Origin: Paenisporosarcina indica
GTDB lineage: Bacteria > Bacillota > Bacilli > Bacillales_A > Planococcaceae
Assembly: GCF_001939075.1 (NCBI RefSeq)
Contig: NZ_MPTA01000001.1
Location: 186,001 to 250,000, forward strand
Length of the DNA stretch: 64,000 nucleotides
Reading direction: 5' to 3'
The translations under genes and the position numbers were made by a program. The notes below the pieces were generated by a model. It was given only the letters and a program-made list of their open reading frames with translations. It was not told the origin of the DNA and searched no databases. Shown here in pieces: positions 11,001 through 21,160 of the stretch. The number at the start of each line of letters is the position of its first letter. The first letter of the stretch is position 1.

Positions 11001-12019
11001 TGACTCAAAATCTAGATAAACTACCTACTGAATCTTTTAAAAGAATAACCATTGATAGTAGTCAGGCAGAAAAAATTTCAAAACCAAGTTTAAGTTTTTG
11101 GCAAGATGCATGGTTGCGGATTCGTAAAAATAAAGCCGCTATTGTTAGTATGGTGTTATTAGTATTAATCATTGTCATGGCATTTCTAGGACCAGTCTTA
11201 AGTCCGCATGATGCGGAAAAGCAAACGATTACTCATGCGAACCTGCCACCAAAAGTTCAAGGTATTGAAAAACTTGGATTCATGGATGGAGTTGGGGTTG
11301 TCGGTGGTAAAGAAATGGATTTATATGAACGGAAAAAAGTAGACGAATATTATTGGTTTGGTACGGACGGTTTAGGGCGTGATATGTTTTCACGTCTATG
11401 GGAAGGTACACAAATCTCATTATTCATCGCGTTTGTTGCAGCGTTTATTGATTTGGTTGTAGGTGTAATCTACGGAGGAATCTCAGGTTACTACGGTGGT
11501 CGTGTCGATGATGCTATGCAACGTGTTGTTGAAATTTTGATTGGTATTCCAAACTTGATTGTCGTTATTCTAATGATTTTGGTAATGAAGCCAGGGATTA
11601 CGGCCATCATCATCGCAATCACCTTAACCGGGTGGATTGGGATGTCGCGTATTGTGCGTGGGCAAATACTCAAATTTAAAAATCAAGAATTCGTGCTGGC
11701 ATCTCGTACTTTAGGTGCAAGTAACAACCGTATTATTGCTAAACATTTAATTCCAAACATTCTAGGGGTAATCATTATCAATACAATGTTTACAATTCCA
11801 GGTGCCATTTTCTTTGAAGCTTTCTTAAGCTTTATCGGTTTAGGCTTACAACCACCAGCAGCATCACTTGGGACATTAATCAATGATGGATTCCGGTTGC
11901 TTGAATTCCAACCTTATATTCTGTTATACCCATCCCTTGTCTTGAGTTTATTGATGGTTGCATTTAACCTATTGGGTGATGGATTACGTGATGCATTTGA
12001 TCCGAAAATGAAAGACTAA
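11000..12019 (+). CDS. oppC: Oligopeptide ABC transporter permease OppC
   Basis: Second permease. A roughly 50-residue cytosolic N-terminus precedes the first helix (IVSMVLLVLIIVMAFLG). The signature YYWFGTDGLGRDMFSRLWEG and the EAA loop LASRTLGASNNRIIAKHLIPN identify the OppC/DppC family. AGGAGG upstream lies inside the end of oppB. The length of 339 is typical of Gram-positive OppC, with its longer extracellular insert after the first helix. Confidence 0.93.
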   Translation: MTQNLDKLPTESFKRITIDSSQAEKISKPSLSFWQDAWLRIRKNKAAIVSMVLLVLIIVMAFLGPVLSPHDAEKQTITHANLPPKVQGIEKLGFMDGVGVVGGKEMDLYERKKVDEYYWFGTDGLGRDMFSRLWEGTQISLFIAFVAAFIDLVVGVIYGGISGYYGGRVDDAMQRVVEILIGIPNLIVVILMILVMKPGITAIIIAITLTGWIGMSRIVRGQILKFKNQEFVLASRTLGASNNRIIAKHLIPNILGVIIINTMFTIPGAIFFEAFLSFIGLGLQPPAASLGTLINDGFRLLEFQPYILLYPSLVLSLLMVAFNLLGDGLRDAFDPKMKD

Positions 12020-12036
12020 GAAGGAGGAAAGCGACT

Positions 12037-13092
12037 ATGGAAAAAATCTTAGAAGTAAAAGACCTTCAGCTTTCCTTCCATACTTTTGCAGGCGAAGTTC
12101 AAGCCATCCGTGGCGTTAACTTCGATTTGCTAAAAGGGGAAACGCTTGCGATTGTTGGTGAGTCTGGTTCTGGGAAATCAGTTACAACAAAAGCAATTAT
12201 GCGTCTTTTACCAGAATCAAGTTCAGAATTTAAAAGCGGTGAAATCTTATTTAACGGAAAAGATTTAACTAAGCTTTCAGATAAAGAAATGCAAAAAATA
12301 CGTGGGAAAGATATCTCGATGATTTTCCAAGATCCAATGACATCTTTAAATCCTACTATGACAATTGGTCGTCAAATCACTGAACCTTTGTTGAAGCACC
12401 AAAAAGTAGGGAAGACTCAAGCAAAAAAAGTGGCAATTGACTTATTACGTATGGTTGGTATGCCGAAACCTGAATTACGTATCAAACAATATCCACACCA
12501 ATTCTCGGGTGGACAACGTCAGCGTATTGTAATTGCGATTGCATTGGCTTGTAATCCACAAATTTTAATTGCGGATGAACCTACAACTGCACTTGATGTG
12601 ACGATTCAAGCTCAAATTTTGGAGCTTATGAAAGATTTACAAAAGAAAATCGATACTTCGATTATTTTCATTACTCATGATCTTGGGGTTGTAGCTAACG
12701 TTGCAGACCGTGTAGCGGTTATGTATGGTGGTCGTATTGTTGAAATGGGAACTGTAGATGAAATTTTCTATAATCCACAACATCCTTATACTTGGGGCTT
12801 ATTGAGTTCTATGCCATCACTTGATACGGCTGAAGAGAAATTATATGCAATTCCGGGTACACCACCTGATTTGTTAGATCCACCTAAAGGGGATGCATTT
12901 GCACTTCGAAGTGAATATGCACTTGCAATCGATTTAGAGCAAGCTCCACCTGTATTCAAGGTGAGTGACACTCATTTTGCAGCCACATGGTTGTTACACC
13001 CTGATGCACCTGAAGTTGATCCACCATTATCAATTATTGAGCGCATGAAAAAGTTCCCTGGAAGTCGCTATTATGAAGGAGTTGCGCGCTGA
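12037..13092 (+). CDS. oppD: Oligopeptide ABC transporter ATP-binding protein OppD
   Basis: ATPase of Opp. Walker A GESGSGKS (about 41-48), Q-loop [11 protein letters not shown], signature FSGGQRQR, Walker B ILIADEP and H-loop ITHD are all present. The C-terminal domain contains HPYTWGLL and ends with the TWLLHPDAP segment characteristic of Firmicutes OppD; the Cys motif of Gram-negative OppD is absent (GDAFALR in its place). ATG 12037 has GAAGGAGG upstream. It overlaps oppF as TGATG. Confidence 0.94.
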   Translation: MEKILEVKDLQLSFHTFAGEVQAIRGVNFDLLKGETLAIVGESGSGKSVTTKAIMRLLPESSSEFKSGEILFNGKDLTKLSDKEMQKIRGKDISMIFQDPMTSLNPTMTIGRQITEPLLKHQKVGKTQAKKVAIDLLRMVGMPKPELRIKQYPHQFSGGQRQRIVIAIALACNPQILIADEPTTALDVTIQAQILELMKDLQKKIDTSIIFITHDLGVVANVADRVAVMYGGRIVEMGTVDEIFYNPQHPYTWGLLSSMPSLDTAEEKLYAIPGTPPDLLDPPKGDAFALRSEYALAIDLEQAPPVFKVSDTHFAATWLLHPDAPEVDPPLSIIERMKKFPGSRYYEGVAR

Positions 13093-14033
13093 TGGCTGAA
13101 AAGTTGCTAGAAATTAAAAACTTAAAACAATATTTCAACCAAGGTAAACCAAATGAAGTGCGTGCTGTTGATGATATTAGCTTTGACATTTACAAAGGGG
13201 AAACTCTTGGTTTAGTAGGGGAGTCTGGTTGTGGAAAATCAACAACTGGTCGTTCTATTATTCGTCTATACAATGCAACAGCTGGTGAAGTGAAATTTGA
13301 CGGCGTAAACGTACATGGAAAAAAATCAAAATCTGATTTGAAGATATTTAATCGTAAAATGCAAATGATTTTCCAAGATCCATATGCATCACTTAACCCG
13401 CGTATGAAAGTAATGGATATCATTGCTGAAGGATTAGATATTCATGGGTTGACGAAGTCAGCTAAAGAGCGAAAAGACCGTGTGCATGAACTTCTAGAGA
13501 CGGTTGGACTAAATAAAGAACACGCAAACCGTTACCCACATGAATTCTCAGGTGGACAACGTCAACGTCTTGGTATCGCACGTGCACTAGCAGTAGATCC
13601 TGAATTCATTATTGCTGATGAACCAATTTCTGCACTTGACGTTTCCATACAAGCTCAAGTTGTAAACTTACTAAAAGAGTTACAAGAAGAAAAAGGTTTA
13701 ACGTACTTGTTTATCGCCCACGATTTATCGATGGTAAAATACATTTCTGACCGTATTGGCGTTATGTACTTTGGTAAATTAGTTGAGCTAGCACCAGCTG
13801 AAGAATTGTATAACAATCCATTACACCCATATACACAATCACTATTATCAGCAATTCCACTTCCAGATCCTAACTATGAGCGTACGCGCGTACGTAAGTC
13901 ATATGATCCGGCATCACATAACTATAAAGACGGTGAAGAAATTGCAATGCGTGAAGTAACGCCTGGACATTTTGTATTTTGTTCTGAACGTGAATTTGAA
14001 GCATTAAAATTAACATCGGCTGCACGCGTATAA
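13092..14033 (+). CDS. oppF: Oligopeptide ABC transporter ATP-binding protein OppF
   Basis: Second ATPase of Opp. Walker A GESGCGKS (about 43-50), Q-loop [12 protein letters not shown], signature FSGGQRQR, Walker B FIIADEP, H-loop IAHD, and the HPYTQSLL C-terminal motif. The C-terminus ([10 protein letters not shown]) matches Bacillus OppF proteins. It ends the opp operon and is followed by a GC-rich hairpin. 313 residues, normal length. Confidence 0.94.
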   Translation: MAEKLLEIKNLKQYFNQGKPNEVRAVDDISFDIYKGETLGLVGESGCGKSTTGRSIIRLYNATAGEVKFDGVNVHGKKSKSDLKIFNRKMQMIFQDPYASLNPRMKVMDIIAEGLDIHGLTKSAKERKDRVHELLETVGLNKEHANRYPHEFSGGQRQRLGIARALAVDPEFIIADEPISALDVSIQAQVVNLLKELQEEKGLTYLFIAHDLSMVKYISDRIGVMYFGKLVELAPAEELYNNPLHPYTQSLLSAIPLPDPNYERTRVRKSYDPASHNYKDGEEIAMREVTPGHFVFCSEREFEALKLTSAARV

Positions 14034-14079
14034 TAATAGATAGGTTCAGCGGGGATGCCCCTGTTTGAATTAAAGTGAG

Positions 14080-14116
14080 AACGCGCCATTCCTTGTGTAG
14101 GGAATGGCGCGTTTCA
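14080..14116 (+). terminator. Terminator of the opp operon
   Basis: A 13-14-bp GC-rich inverted repeat (AACGCGCCATTCC at 14080-14092, complement at 14101-14113) with an 8-nt loop and a short T run. Confidence 0.85.
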
Positions 14117-14198
14117 TTGTAATTATGTCTTTTTAACCTTTTAATGTATGAGACTGCTTGTTAAAATGGATTTGTATAGAAAGGATGATACTACTATT

Positions 14199-15407
14199 AT
14201 GGCAATGAAAAAATGGATCAGAACCAGTGTGTTAGTCGCTGCTTTAATCGTCCCTTCATCTGCAGCATTTGCTGAAGAAGGAAATACGGTAGCGAATTTT
14301 ACGGAACGCACATTTGGATTTACATCGATTGACGAAGGACTAGTTGCAAACTCTACTTTATTCCGATTTGATTCCGGTTTTACTTTTACATATCCAGATG
14401 CCATTCGTGGTGTTTACGTTACAGGACATTCTGCTGGTGGAGAACGATTTAACAGTTTATTGAACTTAATGGATACAACCGATCTAAATGCGATGGTAAT
14501 TGATATCAAAGATGATTTCGGCGATCTAACATACGTTCCAGCAGATGACTCGCCATTAAAGCCATTAAACATCGGAAATTCATATATAAAGGATCCACAA
14601 GCTATGCTAAAAGTTCTTGAAGAGAAACAGGTATATCCGATTGCACGCGTTGTTGTTTTCAAAGATTCTGAACTTGCTAAAGCCAAGCCTGAACTGTCGT
14701 TTGTCGAGGGCTCGGAAGTGTGGAAAAATGGTCGGGGTGAATCTTTTGTGAATCCGTTCATGAAGGAAGTATGGGACCATAATGTAGCCATTGCAATAGA
14801 AGCCGCAAAAATGGGATTCCAAGAGATTCAATTTGATTATGTGCGATTCCCTGAAGGATTTGAGAACCGTGAAAATGAATTAACATACTCGATGGGAGAT
14901 TATGAGAACTCCGAATTAGACTCTGTACAGCGTCGTGTGCAGGCTGTAACAGATTTTGTTGTCTATGCACGAGAGCAATTAAAACCGTATGATGTCAAAG
15001 TATCTGTCGATATCTTCGGATATACAGCAACATTGCCTGAAGCACCAGGAATTGGACAAAATTTCGGGAAAATTTCTGAAAATGTGGATGTCATCTCTTC
15101 AATGATCTATCCAAGTCACTGGACATCTTACTTTGGCATTGCAAAACCGGATTTAGAACCATATCGTCTAGTAAAAGAATATGCCCTCATGGAGAACGCT
15201 AAAATGGCTGAGCTTGAAAATCCGCCAATTTCTAGACCTTGGTTACAAGATTTCACAGCTTCCTATTTAGGATCAGGAAACTATTTAAAATATGGTGCTG
15301 CTGAAGTCGAAGCTCAGATTCGAGCATTAAACGAGGCTGGAATAAAAGAGTATTTATTATGGAATGCAGGAAACAAATATTCACCTGGAGTGGATTACAC
15401 ACCTTAA
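14199..15407 (+). CDS. Secreted putative glycoside hydrolase (DUF4015-type TIM barrel)
   Basis: The predicted mature protein is exported: residues 1-25 form a signal peptide ending SAAFA. The rest carries segments I associate with the putative glycosyl hydrolase family PF13200: VTGHSAGG, AMVIDIKDDFGDLTY, PIARVVVFKD, EIQFDYVRFPEG and KVSVDIFGYT, each ending a barrel strand with acidic residues. ATG 14199 is preferred because it starts the signal peptide; AAAGGA lies 14 nt upstream, which is rather long. Substrate is unknown, possibly a cell-wall polysaccharide. Its nearest upstream neighbour, oppF, is closed by a terminator, so it is probably monocistronic. Confidence 0.75.
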   Translation: MAMKKWIRTSVLVAALIVPSSAAFAEEGNTVANFTERTFGFTSIDEGLVANSTLFRFDSGFTFTYPDAIRGVYVTGHSAGGERFNSLLNLMDTTDLNAMVIDIKDDFGDLTYVPADDSPLKPLNIGNSYIKDPQAMLKVLEEKQVYPIARVVVFKDSELAKAKPELSFVEGSEVWKNGRGESFVNPFMKEVWDHNVAIAIEAAKMGFQEIQFDYVRFPEGFENRENELTYSMGDYENSELDSVQRRVQAVTDFVVYAREQLKPYDVKVSVDIFGYTATLPEAPGIGQNFGKISENVDVISSMIYPSHWTSYFGIAKPDLEPYRLVKEYALMENAKMAELENPPISRPWLQDFTASYLGSGNYLKYGAAEVEAQIRALNEAGIKEYLLWNAGNKYSPGVDYTP

Positions 15408-16212
15408 TCTTTAAAAACCCACTTGCCTTTAAGACCACCAGAAATTATAGCCTGGACTAAGTATTTCCTACAATACTCGCTTTGGCGTGTTATAGCCGCC
15501 TCCCAAGAGAAGCTAGGAAGAAAATCATTACCGGTCTTCACGCTGCATACGCTACTTTTTCCTAGGCAGATTGAGCCATCTAATTCAGTACAATGTAAAC
15601 CAATAACTAACGAGCATTCCCTTGATTTTATCGAAGGAAGGCTCGTTTTTTTGTTGTATATTGAGGATAATAATATCCATTGGTGTTTCGATAATTACCA
15701 AGTATTGATTTGTAAATCTTAGCCCAATAATGGCGATTTACGATATGGTTATGCAAAGAGATAATAAGCTTTGCTAAAACAATGAACTTATCGTTTTTTC
15801 TTTAATGCCCAGAGATTGAAAAAATTAAAGAAAAATGAGTTTTTTTTCGTTGAAAATGAAACCTTTTCCAAGTGTAATACGTATAATTAATGAAGAGAAA
15901 GGATGAATTTTGTCATTTTCATTTCCTAATTGAGAATTGCAAAAGATGTCTAACTGGTATGTTTAAAAAAGTGAATGTGTGGGTATATTTTAAATGTAAA
16001 GAAAAGAAATCATTCAACAACGTAAGGATATCAACATTTTATGACTAAATCATGGCGCTCAATTAAAATACTTGACTTTTTATTCATAATCTATATTAAA
16101 TTGGTCAAAATAAGTGTATAATAAAATTTATCAACCTATATTAAAGTCATTCTAAACAAATAGTTGTACCAATAGATTAAACTTGTTTATATATTTGAAA
16201 GGAAGTGTTCCT
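15408..16212. other. Long intergenic region before spx, no convincing gene
   Basis: About 800 bp without a supported gene. Positions 15420-15560 are visibly richer in G+C than the rest and contain small inverted repeats such as AGTATT/AATACT, ending before a hairpin at 15609-15652; this may be an RNA or a gene relic. From about 15660 the sequence is very AT-rich and includes TATAAT-like boxes at 15882-15887 and 16117-16122, plausible spx promoter elements, but without well-spaced -35 boxes. Confidence 0.5.
15609..15652 (+). terminator. Hairpin with T tail in the spx upstream region
   Basis: AACGAGC ... GCTCGTTTTTTT with inner pairing TTCCCTT/AAGGAA. It looks like a terminator on the plus strand although no protein gene ends here. 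Confidence 0.6.
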
Positions 16213-16611
16213 ATGATGGTAACATTGTTTACTTCTCCTAGCTGTACGTCATGTCGTAAAGCGAAAGCATGGTTAGAAGAGCATGAAATTCCATATACTG
16301 AGCGTAACATCTTTTCGGAACCGCTAAGTATTAGCGAGATAAAAGAAATATTACGAATGACTGAAGATGGCACAGACGAGATTATTTCTACTCGTTCTAA
16401 AATATTCCAAAAACTGAACGTTGATGTAGAAAGCTTACCTCTTCAACGCTTATATGAGTTAATTCAAGAGCATCCTGGACTATTACGTCGTCCGATCATA
16501 TTAGATGAAAAACGACTACAAGTAGGGTATAATGAAGATGAAATTCGTCGGTTCTTACCTCGAAAAGTTCGTGCTTATCAATTGCTTGAAGCCCAACGCA
16601 TGGTTAACTAA
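16213..16611 (+). CDS. spx: Transcriptional regulator Spx
   Basis: ArsC-family protein that binds the RNA polymerase alpha C-terminal domain and controls the disulfide-stress response. The sequence is nearly identical to B. subtilis Spx across [35 protein letters not shown] and [21 protein letters not shown]. The CTSC redox switch (C11/C14 in this numbering) is intact. ATG 16213 (or 16216) follows AAAGGAAG; an upstream in-frame ATG at 16183 lacks a ribosome site. In Bacillus, Spx is degraded by ClpXP with the adaptor SpxH, encoded here at 21651-22457. Confidence 0.97.
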   Translation: MMVTLFTSPSCTSCRKAKAWLEEHEIPYTERNIFSEPLSISEIKEILRMTEDGTDEIISTRSKIFQKLNVDVESLPLQRLYELIQEHPGLLRRPIILDEKRLQVGYNEDEIRRFLPRKVRAYQLLEAQRMVN

Positions 16612-16633
16612 ATTAGAATATTAATTGACAATA

Positions 16634-16692
16634 AAAATGACTGATTGATTCTTCTTCTTACCTAAGATGAGAAGAATGATCAGTCATTTTAC
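16634..16692. terminator. Long hairpin after spx
   Basis: Extended imperfect inverted repeat with outer arms AAAATGACTGAT / TCAGTCATTTT and inner arms TTCTTCTT / GAGAAGAA, able to act on either strand. Confidence 0.75.
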
Positions 16693-16883
16693 ATTTTCTA
16701 ATTGCTAATGATTGCGATCTCATATACTATTCTATAAAATGTATTTTTCCAGAGTATAAAAGTATATCCTTTTCATTTCTTCTGGACCGTCATACAATAG
16801 AAACAGACACTGTATCGGAAGCGGCTTGAAGTGTTGCTTGAAAGGGGCATCCCTTATTAAGCGATAGAAGGGAGATGTGTAAA

Positions 16884-17552
16884 ATGGATATCGAACGTAT
16901 TAATGAAAACACAGTCAAATTCTACATTTCATACATCGACATTGAAAAAAGAGGCTTCAGCCGAGATGAAATTTGGTTTAATCGAGATAAAAGTGAAGAA
17001 CTCTTTTGGGAAATGATGGATGAAATTAATGACGAATCTGACTTTGAAGTGGAAGGTCCACTTTGGATTCAAGTTCATGCAATGGATAAAGGACTTGAAG
17101 TAACAGTAACTCGAGCACAAATTAGTAGTGATGGTAAGAAGGTGGACTCACCATTTGAAATGGATGATAAGGGTCAATACTTCTCTAATATGTCAGAAAG
17201 TTCGACAGATGAGGAATCTGTGGATGACTATAGTGGTCTTTTTGCTGGAACTGAAGAATCACAGGAAGAGTTTACATTCTTTGTAAATGATTTTGAAGAT
17301 TTAATTCCTTTAGCTAAACGTATTGAATTGCCTTCGTACGTATCAACGTCTTTATTCGCTTATAAAGACCGTTATTACCTTTATGTAAAAGCAGACGCTG
17401 AATTGATTAATGAAGAAGAAATAGAAAATATGCTAAGTATTCTTACGGAATATACAGCTAGATCCACTGTCACTGTCCACCGTATGCAAGAATACGGAAA
17501 AGAAATCATGGCCGATGAAGTTTTTGAACAAATCATAAGACATTTCAGTTAA
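16884..17552 (+). CDS. mecA: Adaptor protein MecA
   Basis: Adaptor that delivers substrates such as ComK to the ClpCP protease. The N-terminal domain (MDIERINENTVKFYISYIDIE, then a WEMMDE helix) and the C-terminal domain (FVNDFEDLIPLAKRI, YVKADAE, EYGKEIMADE) match MecA over the full 222 residues, joined by an acidic Ser/Glu linker near residues 100-140. ATG 16884 is chosen over ATG 16875 because GAAGGGAG at 16867 abuts the earlier one. It neighbours spx and coiA as in B. subtilis. Confidence 0.95.
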   Translation: MDIERINENTVKFYISYIDIEKRGFSRDEIWFNRDKSEELFWEMMDEINDESDFEVEGPLWIQVHAMDKGLEVTVTRAQISSDGKKVDSPFEMDDKGQYFSNMSESSTDEESVDDYSGLFAGTEESQEEFTFFVNDFEDLIPLAKRIELPSYVSTSLFAYKDRYYLYVKADAELINEEEIENMLSILTEYTARSTVTVHRMQEYGKEIMADEVFEQIIRHFS

Positions 17553-17582
17553 ACTCCTCCCTTCACGGGGAGGTTTTTTTTT
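17551..17582 (+). terminator. Terminator of mecA
   Basis: CCTCCC/GGGAGG hairpin with a 9-nt T run directly at the mecA stop. Confidence 0.88.
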
Positions 17583-17623
17583 GCATTTTTAACTGAATAT
17601 TCATAAAATGGGATAAAGGAGGA

Positions 17624-18787
17624 ATGTTTATTTTAACCGCAGTTAAAGATCATTCAGAAGTCTTCACAATCACACAACATATGTCACGAGAACAATTACT
17701 ACAATTGCGAAACACGAGTCAATTTACATGCCCCCAATGCGAAAATCCACTTCGCTTAAAAATTGGCAAAGTCGTGATTCCTCATTTCGCTCATATTGTA
17801 ATAAACAACTGTTTAACTTCATTTTCAGAAAGAGAATCCCCCGGACATTTAAAAGGAAAACAACAGCTCACCGAATTTTTTGCACGTACAGGTTGTGAAG
17901 TGGCAGTCGAGGCATATTTGCCGAAAATCGCACAGAGACCAGATTTATTAATACAACAAAAAGGTAAAAGGTTTGCCATTGAGTTTCAATGCAGTGTGAT
18001 TTCCAGTGAAGATGTAGCAAAAAGAAACCAAGGTTATAAAAGTATTAACCTACCTTCAATTTGGTTGCTTTCCACACCAAATCATATTCATGAATTATCT
18101 ATGGGAATCTCGTATGTAAAGCTATCCAAATTCGTTCAATCCTTTATTAACAAGCACCAAGTAACCGGAGCAACAATCATCACTTATGATACAACAACTG
18201 AGCAATTTGTTTACATATCACAGTTGATGCATATTGGTGGGACAGCATTTGTTGCGAAGGTACTTTCCTTGTCCGTCGATCAACAAACTTTTCCGTTTGC
18301 ACGAGTAAAACCACTTTCAATCCCAGATAGACAACGGTATTGGCATATTTTTCAACAAAAGCGAGCAAGATATTTAAGAAATCGGATTTTTTCCAGTAAA
18401 TTCGGAGCCCAAGACCGTTTTCTGAAACAATGTTATGTACAGCAAATCCGTCCAGAAAATTTGCCTCTGTATATTGGTTTTCCAATCGAAGATTCTGAAA
18501 CGATTCAAGATCATCTTGTTGAATGGCAGATGGCACTGGTTTGTGGACTTAGTCGGAGTAAAATTGATTTGAAATATGTAAGTAAAGAATGGATAGAAAT
18601 GTTTACTGTTAATCACTGTAAAGTTTTTAATCGTAACAAAGCAGTCGAAGTTGTCAGTCGTTATTGTGAGTTTCTTCTTGAGCTTGATTACCACACTTTT
18701 CAGTCGATTACACACCAACCCATGAATCAAATAAATTTATTTAATCATTTTCATAAGCTAATAGTTGCAAAACGTTGTGAGAATTGA
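17624..18787 (+). CDS. coiA: Competence protein CoiA-like
   Basis: CoiA family protein, in naturally competent Gram-positives a putative nuclease acting on internalised DNA. The N-terminal zinc-ribbon-like part has FTCPQCENPLRLKIGKVVIPHFAH, followed by the nuclease-like core RPDLLIQQKGKRFAIEFQCS, with the D...E-x-Q pattern of PD-(D/E)xK enzymes at about 105-125. The C-terminal half is less conserved. The start is unusual: ATG 17624 is only 1 nt from AGGAGG, while the ATT codon at 17630 has ideal spacing and would give MLTA, as I recall for relatives. Length 387 (or 385). Confidence 0.85.
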   Translation: MFILTAVKDHSEVFTITQHMSREQLLQLRNTSQFTCPQCENPLRLKIGKVVIPHFAHIVINNCLTSFSERESPGHLKGKQQLTEFFARTGCEVAVEAYLPKIAQRPDLLIQQKGKRFAIEFQCSVISSEDVAKRNQGYKSINLPSIWLLSTPNHIHELSMGISYVKLSKFVQSFINKHQVTGATIITYDTTTEQFVYISQLMHIGGTAFVAKVLSLSVDQQTFPFARVKPLSIPDRQRYWHIFQQKRARYLRNRIFSSKFGAQDRFLKQCYVQQIRPENLPLYIGFPIEDSETIQDHLVEWQMALVCGLSRSKIDLKYVSKEWIEMFTVNHCKVFNRNKAVEVVSRYCEFLLELDYHTFQSITHQPMNQINLFNHFHKLIVAKRCEN

Positions 18788-18842
18788 GAAAATATAGTCG
18801 TTATTCGATTTTTCAATTAAATCGATACGAGGGGGATTGCAA

Positions 18843-20660
18843 ATGACAACAGAAGCAAAAAACAAAGTGCTTACGAGAAGTGAAGTACCAACTGATTTAA
18901 CTTGGAAACTTGAAGACATTTTTGTAAGCGATGAAACTTGGGAAAAAGAATACAAAGAAGTAAGTGAACTGGCGGAGAAAGCTGATTCCTTTAAAGGGAC
19001 TTTTCAAAATGGTCCAGATGCATTATTTAAAGCATTGACTTATAAAGATGAAGTGCAAGAACGTATTTACCGTTTATACACCTATTCTCATATGAGATAC
19101 GATCAAGATACAACTAATAGTCATTATCAAGCAATGGATAGCCGTATTAAAACGTTACTTGTGAAAGTATCGACTGGTCTATCATTCATGACACCAGAGA
19201 TTTTGTCATTAGAAGAAGACCAATTAACAAGTTTCGTAGCCGATCATGAAGGTCTACAATTATATAAACAAGTATTAAAAGAAATCAATGAGATGCGGCC
19301 ACATGTACTTCCAGCAGAACAAGAAGCATTACTAGCACAAGTATCAGAAGTGGCAAATGCATCCTCTCAAACTTTCAGCATGTTAAACAATGCTGATTTA
19401 GAGTTCCCATCGATTGTTGATGAGAATGGGGATGAGGTTGAATTAACTCATGGTCGCTATTCACGCTTTTTAGAGAGTGAAGACCGTCGTGTACGTGAAG
19501 ATGCCTTCCGTGCGATGTATGGCACATACGGAAAGTTCCGCAACACCTTTGCATCCACACTAGCTGGAAATGTTAAACGCGACAATGTGAATGCACGTAT
19601 ACGTAACTACACGTCTGCTCGTCATGCAGCTATGTCTGAAAATCATATCCCAGAGCAAGTCTACGAAAATCTAGTAAACACAGTGAATAAGAATTTAAAC
19701 TTATTGCATCGTTATGTATCTTTACGTAAAAAAGTACTAGGCGTTGATGATTTGCACATGTGGGATTTGTACACACCACTTGTCAAAGAAGCGAAAATGG
19801 AGATTCCTTACGATGAAGCAAAAGACATCATGTTAAAGAGCTTTGCGCCGCTTGGTGAAGAGTATGTGTCGATTGCGGCAAAAGGATTGAATAATCGATG
19901 GGTTGATGTAGTTGAGAACAAAGGGAAACGTTCTGGTGCTTATTCATCGGGTGCGTATGGGACAAACCCTTATGTCTTGATGAATTGGCAGGACAACGTA
20001 AACAATCTATTTACTTTGGCGCACGAATTCGGCCATAGCTTACACAGCTATTATTCTCGTGAAAATCAACCGTTTACATACGGTGATTATTCGATTTTCG
20101 TTGCGGAAGTTGCATCAACATGTAATGAAGCATTATTAAATGAGCATTTGTTAAACACAATCGAAGATGAGCAAAAACGTATTTACTTATTAAACTATTG
20201 GTTAGAAGGGTTCCGTGGAACGGTCTTCCGTCAAACCATGTTCGCTGAATTTGAACATTTGATTCATAAAATGGATCAAGACGGGGAAGCTTTAACTGCC
20301 GATAAATTAACGGAAGTTTATTATGAATTGAATAAAAAATATTTTGGAGAAGACCTAGTGGTTGATGAAGAAATTGGTCTAGAATGGTCTCGAATTCCTC
20401 ATTTCTATTACAATTACTATGTTTATCAATATGCAACAGGTTACAGTGCAGCTGTTGCGTTAAGTAAGCAAATTTTATCAGAAGGCCAACCAGCCGTGGA
20501 TCGATATATTAATGATTTCTTAAAAGCAGGTTGTTCAGATACACCAATCGAAGTATTGAAAAAAGCTGGAGTCGATATGACATCTGCTACACCGATCGAA
20601 GAAGCTTGTAAAGTATTTGAAGAGAAACTTGTCGAGTTAGAAAGTTTGCTATTAAAATAA
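18843..20660 (+). CDS. pepF: Oligoendopeptidase F
   Basis: Cytoplasmic zinc metallopeptidase of family M3B that cleaves short peptides, likely processing peptides taken up by Opp. The zinc site HEFGH is at residues 394-398 (LAHEFGHSLHSYYS), with a downstream glutamate region VAEVASTCNEALL. ATG 18843 follows GAGGGGG at 8 nt. The length of 605 residues fits PepF. The gene sits after coiA as in B. subtilis (yjbG). Confidence 0.95.
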   Translation: MTTEAKNKVLTRSEVPTDLTWKLEDIFVSDETWEKEYKEVSELAEKADSFKGTFQNGPDALFKALTYKDEVQERIYRLYTYSHMRYDQDTTNSHYQAMDSRIKTLLVKVSTGLSFMTPEILSLEEDQLTSFVADHEGLQLYKQVLKEINEMRPHVLPAEQEALLAQVSEVANASSQTFSMLNNADLEFPSIVDENGDEVELTHGRYSRFLESEDRRVREDAFRAMYGTYGKFRNTFASTLAGNVKRDNVNARIRNYTSARHAAMSENHIPEQVYENLVNTVNKNLNLLHRYVSLRKKVLGVDDLHMWDLYTPLVKEAKMEIPYDEAKDIMLKSFAPLGEEYVSIAAKGLNNRWVDVVENKGKRSGAYSSGAYGTNPYVLMNWQDNVNNLFTLAHEFGHSLHSYYSRENQPFTYGDYSIFVAEVASTCNEALLNEHLLNTIEDEQKRIYLLNYWLEGFRGTVFRQTMFAEFEHLIHKMDQDGEALTADKLTEVYYELNKKYFGEDLVVDEEIGLEWSRIPHFYYNYYVYQYATGYSAAVALSKQILSEGQPAVDRYINDFLKAGCSDTPIEVLKKAGVDMTSATPIEEACKVFEEKLVELESLLLK

Positions 20661-20668
20661 GAAAAAAA

Positions 20669-20721
20669 GGGGCTGTCCCAAAAGTCATAGAAAATGACTT
20701 TTAAGGGCAGCCCTCTTTTTA
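20669..20721 (+). terminator. Large hairpin after pepF, also the left end of a decayed IS
   Basis: GGGGCTGTCCCAAAAGTCAT (20669-20688) is complemented, with three mismatches, by 20693-20713 and followed by T5. Hairpins of this sequence are, in my experience, ends of IS1182-type elements in this bacterial group, and here it doubles as a pepF terminator. Confidence 0.75.
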
Positions 20722-20840
20722 TATAAAAATGACGCTGTTGATTTCCGTTACAGGAGGACGCTTTCCGCGGGGCGGGCGGTGAGCCTCCTCGGTCGCTTCG
20801 CTCCACTCCACTGCGGGGTCTCGCAGTGTTCGAATGCGAA

Positions 20841-21150
20841 GACTGTTCAGATTGTCCGTTAAAAGCACTCTGTACAAAAGCCAAAGGCAATCGCAAGGAC
20901 AATGGAACCCTATTTTTGAGGAAATGAAAGCAAAGGTAAAAGCAGCCCTTGAATGTGAAATGAAAACACTTTCTACGCGCAACGTAAAATTGACGTAGAA
21001 AGTGTTTTTGGTTACATCAAGGCAATCGGTCGCTGTGCAGACTTTTACTACAGGGCCTCGAAAAGGTCCACACAGAATTTGGGATTGATGGCATTAGCCC
21101 ACAACCTATTGAAAGTAACAGGCATCCGCCAGTTAATTTCGAGGGGGTAA
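20841..21150 (+). pseudogene. IS1182-type transposase, C-terminal fragment with frameshifts
   Basis: Three reading frames must be joined to read the protein. First DCSDCPLKALCTKAKGNR (from 20841, zinc-ribbon-like Cys), next NPIFEEMKAKVKAAL, then DVESVFGYIK, then NRS...QGLEKVHTEFG in another frame, and finally MALAHNLLKVTGIRQ ending near 21150. In intact IS1182 transposases these occur consecutively near the C-terminus. Several indels and loss of the N-terminal part make it a clear pseudogene. Confidence 0.75.
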
Positions 21151-21160
21151 GTGAAAAAAT

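Noticed and set aside
15423-15722. 99-codon open frame after the glycoside hydrolase gene
   Set aside because: No ribosome site or familiar motif, and it runs through a terminator hairpin at 15609-15652.
16101-16122. TTGGTC/TATAAT pair as the spx promoter
   Set aside because: The spacer would be 10 bp, too short for sigma-A; the real -35 is not clear.
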